Positions 41,290-41,721 of a DNA stretch of 41,721 bases are shown piece after piece. Each line of letters begins with the position of its first letter. The first letter of the stretch is position 1. The position numbers and the translations under genes were made by a program. The notes beneath the pieces were generated by a model. The model searched no databases. It saw nothing but the letters and a program-made list of their open reading frames with translations, and was not told where the DNA came from. This DNA is from Sulfobacillus acidophilus (GTDB lineage: Bacteria > Bacillota > Sulfobacillia > Sulfobacillales > Sulfobacillaceae): positions 1 to 41,721 of the forward strand of contig PXYV01000029.1 of the NCBI GenBank assembly GCA_003023745.1, given 5' to 3'.

Positions 41290-41721
41290 TGAATCACCTC
41301 AAAAATGTTAAGTTTATTCTACCAAAACTCAGGGCCGGAGACCATGCGAAGAAGAGACCAGACCCGTTTGTGCTATCATAGCGTGAGTGCCTATGATAGG
41401 CGGGCAAGAGGGCTGGCTGAGTGCTTTGGGGTGTGCTGCGTAAGGTCCTTCGCTGCATCACGTAATGGCCGTCGGTGCTGCTGGAAACGTTTGTAGAAAA
41501 CCCTGGGCCGGGACGTGCTATGCAGCAGTGAGTTAGCCAATGGTCCGACATGCGCCGCATCAAGTCACCTTCCCGCGCAAGAACATTTGACTGGATCCCT
41601 GGGTGCGCCACGGGTGCATGGCCTTGGTTTAGGGATAGCTATATTAATGCACCTTAAGTTTCGCAGGATTTTCCATCTTCAAAGGATCTAAGGCGCCCGA
41701 TGGCGAAGACCCTCTGTCGAG
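41290..41721. other. Right-end intergenic region
   Basis: About 430 bases upstream of the Rpn gene. Short open frames on both strands lack start signals and recognisable products. It contains a perfect 9-bp inverted repeat (41373-41399). Nothing else was recognised. Confidence 0.4.
41373..41399. repeat. Perfect 9-bp inverted repeat
   Basis: CTATCATAG (41373-41381) and CTATGATAG (41391-41399) are exact reverse complements with a 9-base spacer. No T-run follows on either strand. It could be an operator for the Rpn gene or an RNA hairpin. Confidence 0.4.

Noticed and set aside
1..41721. CRISPR arrays, tRNA or rRNA genes
   Set aside because: No regularly spaced repeats and no recognisable tRNA or rRNA sequence were seen by eye on either strand; a tRNAscan/Infernal run would be needed to be certain.

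Overview
The window looks like the chromosome of a Gram-positive acidophile of the Sulfobacillus/Alicyclobacillus type. This rests on strong Shine-Dalgarno sequences with many GTG and TTG starts, a Kdp system whose KdpD sensor domain is a separate protein, a Tat-exported alpha-galactosidase, and the mix of IS families. Genus assignment is inference; no rRNA or marker gene is present.

Layout. 1-560: remnant of an IS3-family element. 821-5409: a 14-residue micro-ORF overlapping (ATGA) a 1515-residue protein that joins a C39 leader peptidase to two complete ABC-exporter halves. 5609-6782: three small unrecognised genes, one with a ribbon-helix-helix look. 6775-16291: a potassium island. Two tandem KdpD-N proteins run leftward. 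Divergent from them run a small membrane ORF, kdpF, kdpA, kdpB, kdpC, a KdpD-like kinase lacking the N-terminal sensor half, and kdpE. The 180-bp divergent control region has a palindrome inside the leftward promoter and a two-hairpin, T-tract leader before the rightward genes. 16352-17507: a decayed IS1634/IS4-type element with matching terminal inverted repeats.

17529-36470: one block of fifteen minus-strand genes with lower GC in hand-counted samples. In transcription order it encodes two sugar ABC permeases, a substrate-binding protein, a Tat-exported GH36 alpha-galactosidase, a cytoplasmic GH36 alpha-galactosidase, a GntR/FadR regulator, an M24 peptidase, E2, E1-alpha and E1-beta of a 2-oxoacid dehydrogenase, a D-2-hydroxyacid dehydrogenase, two SDR dehydrogenases, an LDH2-family dehydrogenase, an FAH-family hydrolase and a DapA-family aldolase. 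The simplest reading is import and hydrolysis of alpha-galactosides, then oxidation, cleavage and oxidative decarboxylation of a sugar-derived acid. Two related 13-bp pseudo-palindromes overlap the -35 boxes of the two best promoters in the block and are candidate operators for the GntR regulator.

36471-37737 holds no convincing gene. 37738-38586 is a DapB-like reductase that lacks the catalytic histidine pair of true DapB. 38859-40230 is an IS605-type tnpB element with a one-base frameshift near the 3' end of tnpB and a recognisable right end. 40492-41289 is an Rpn-family nuclease gene.
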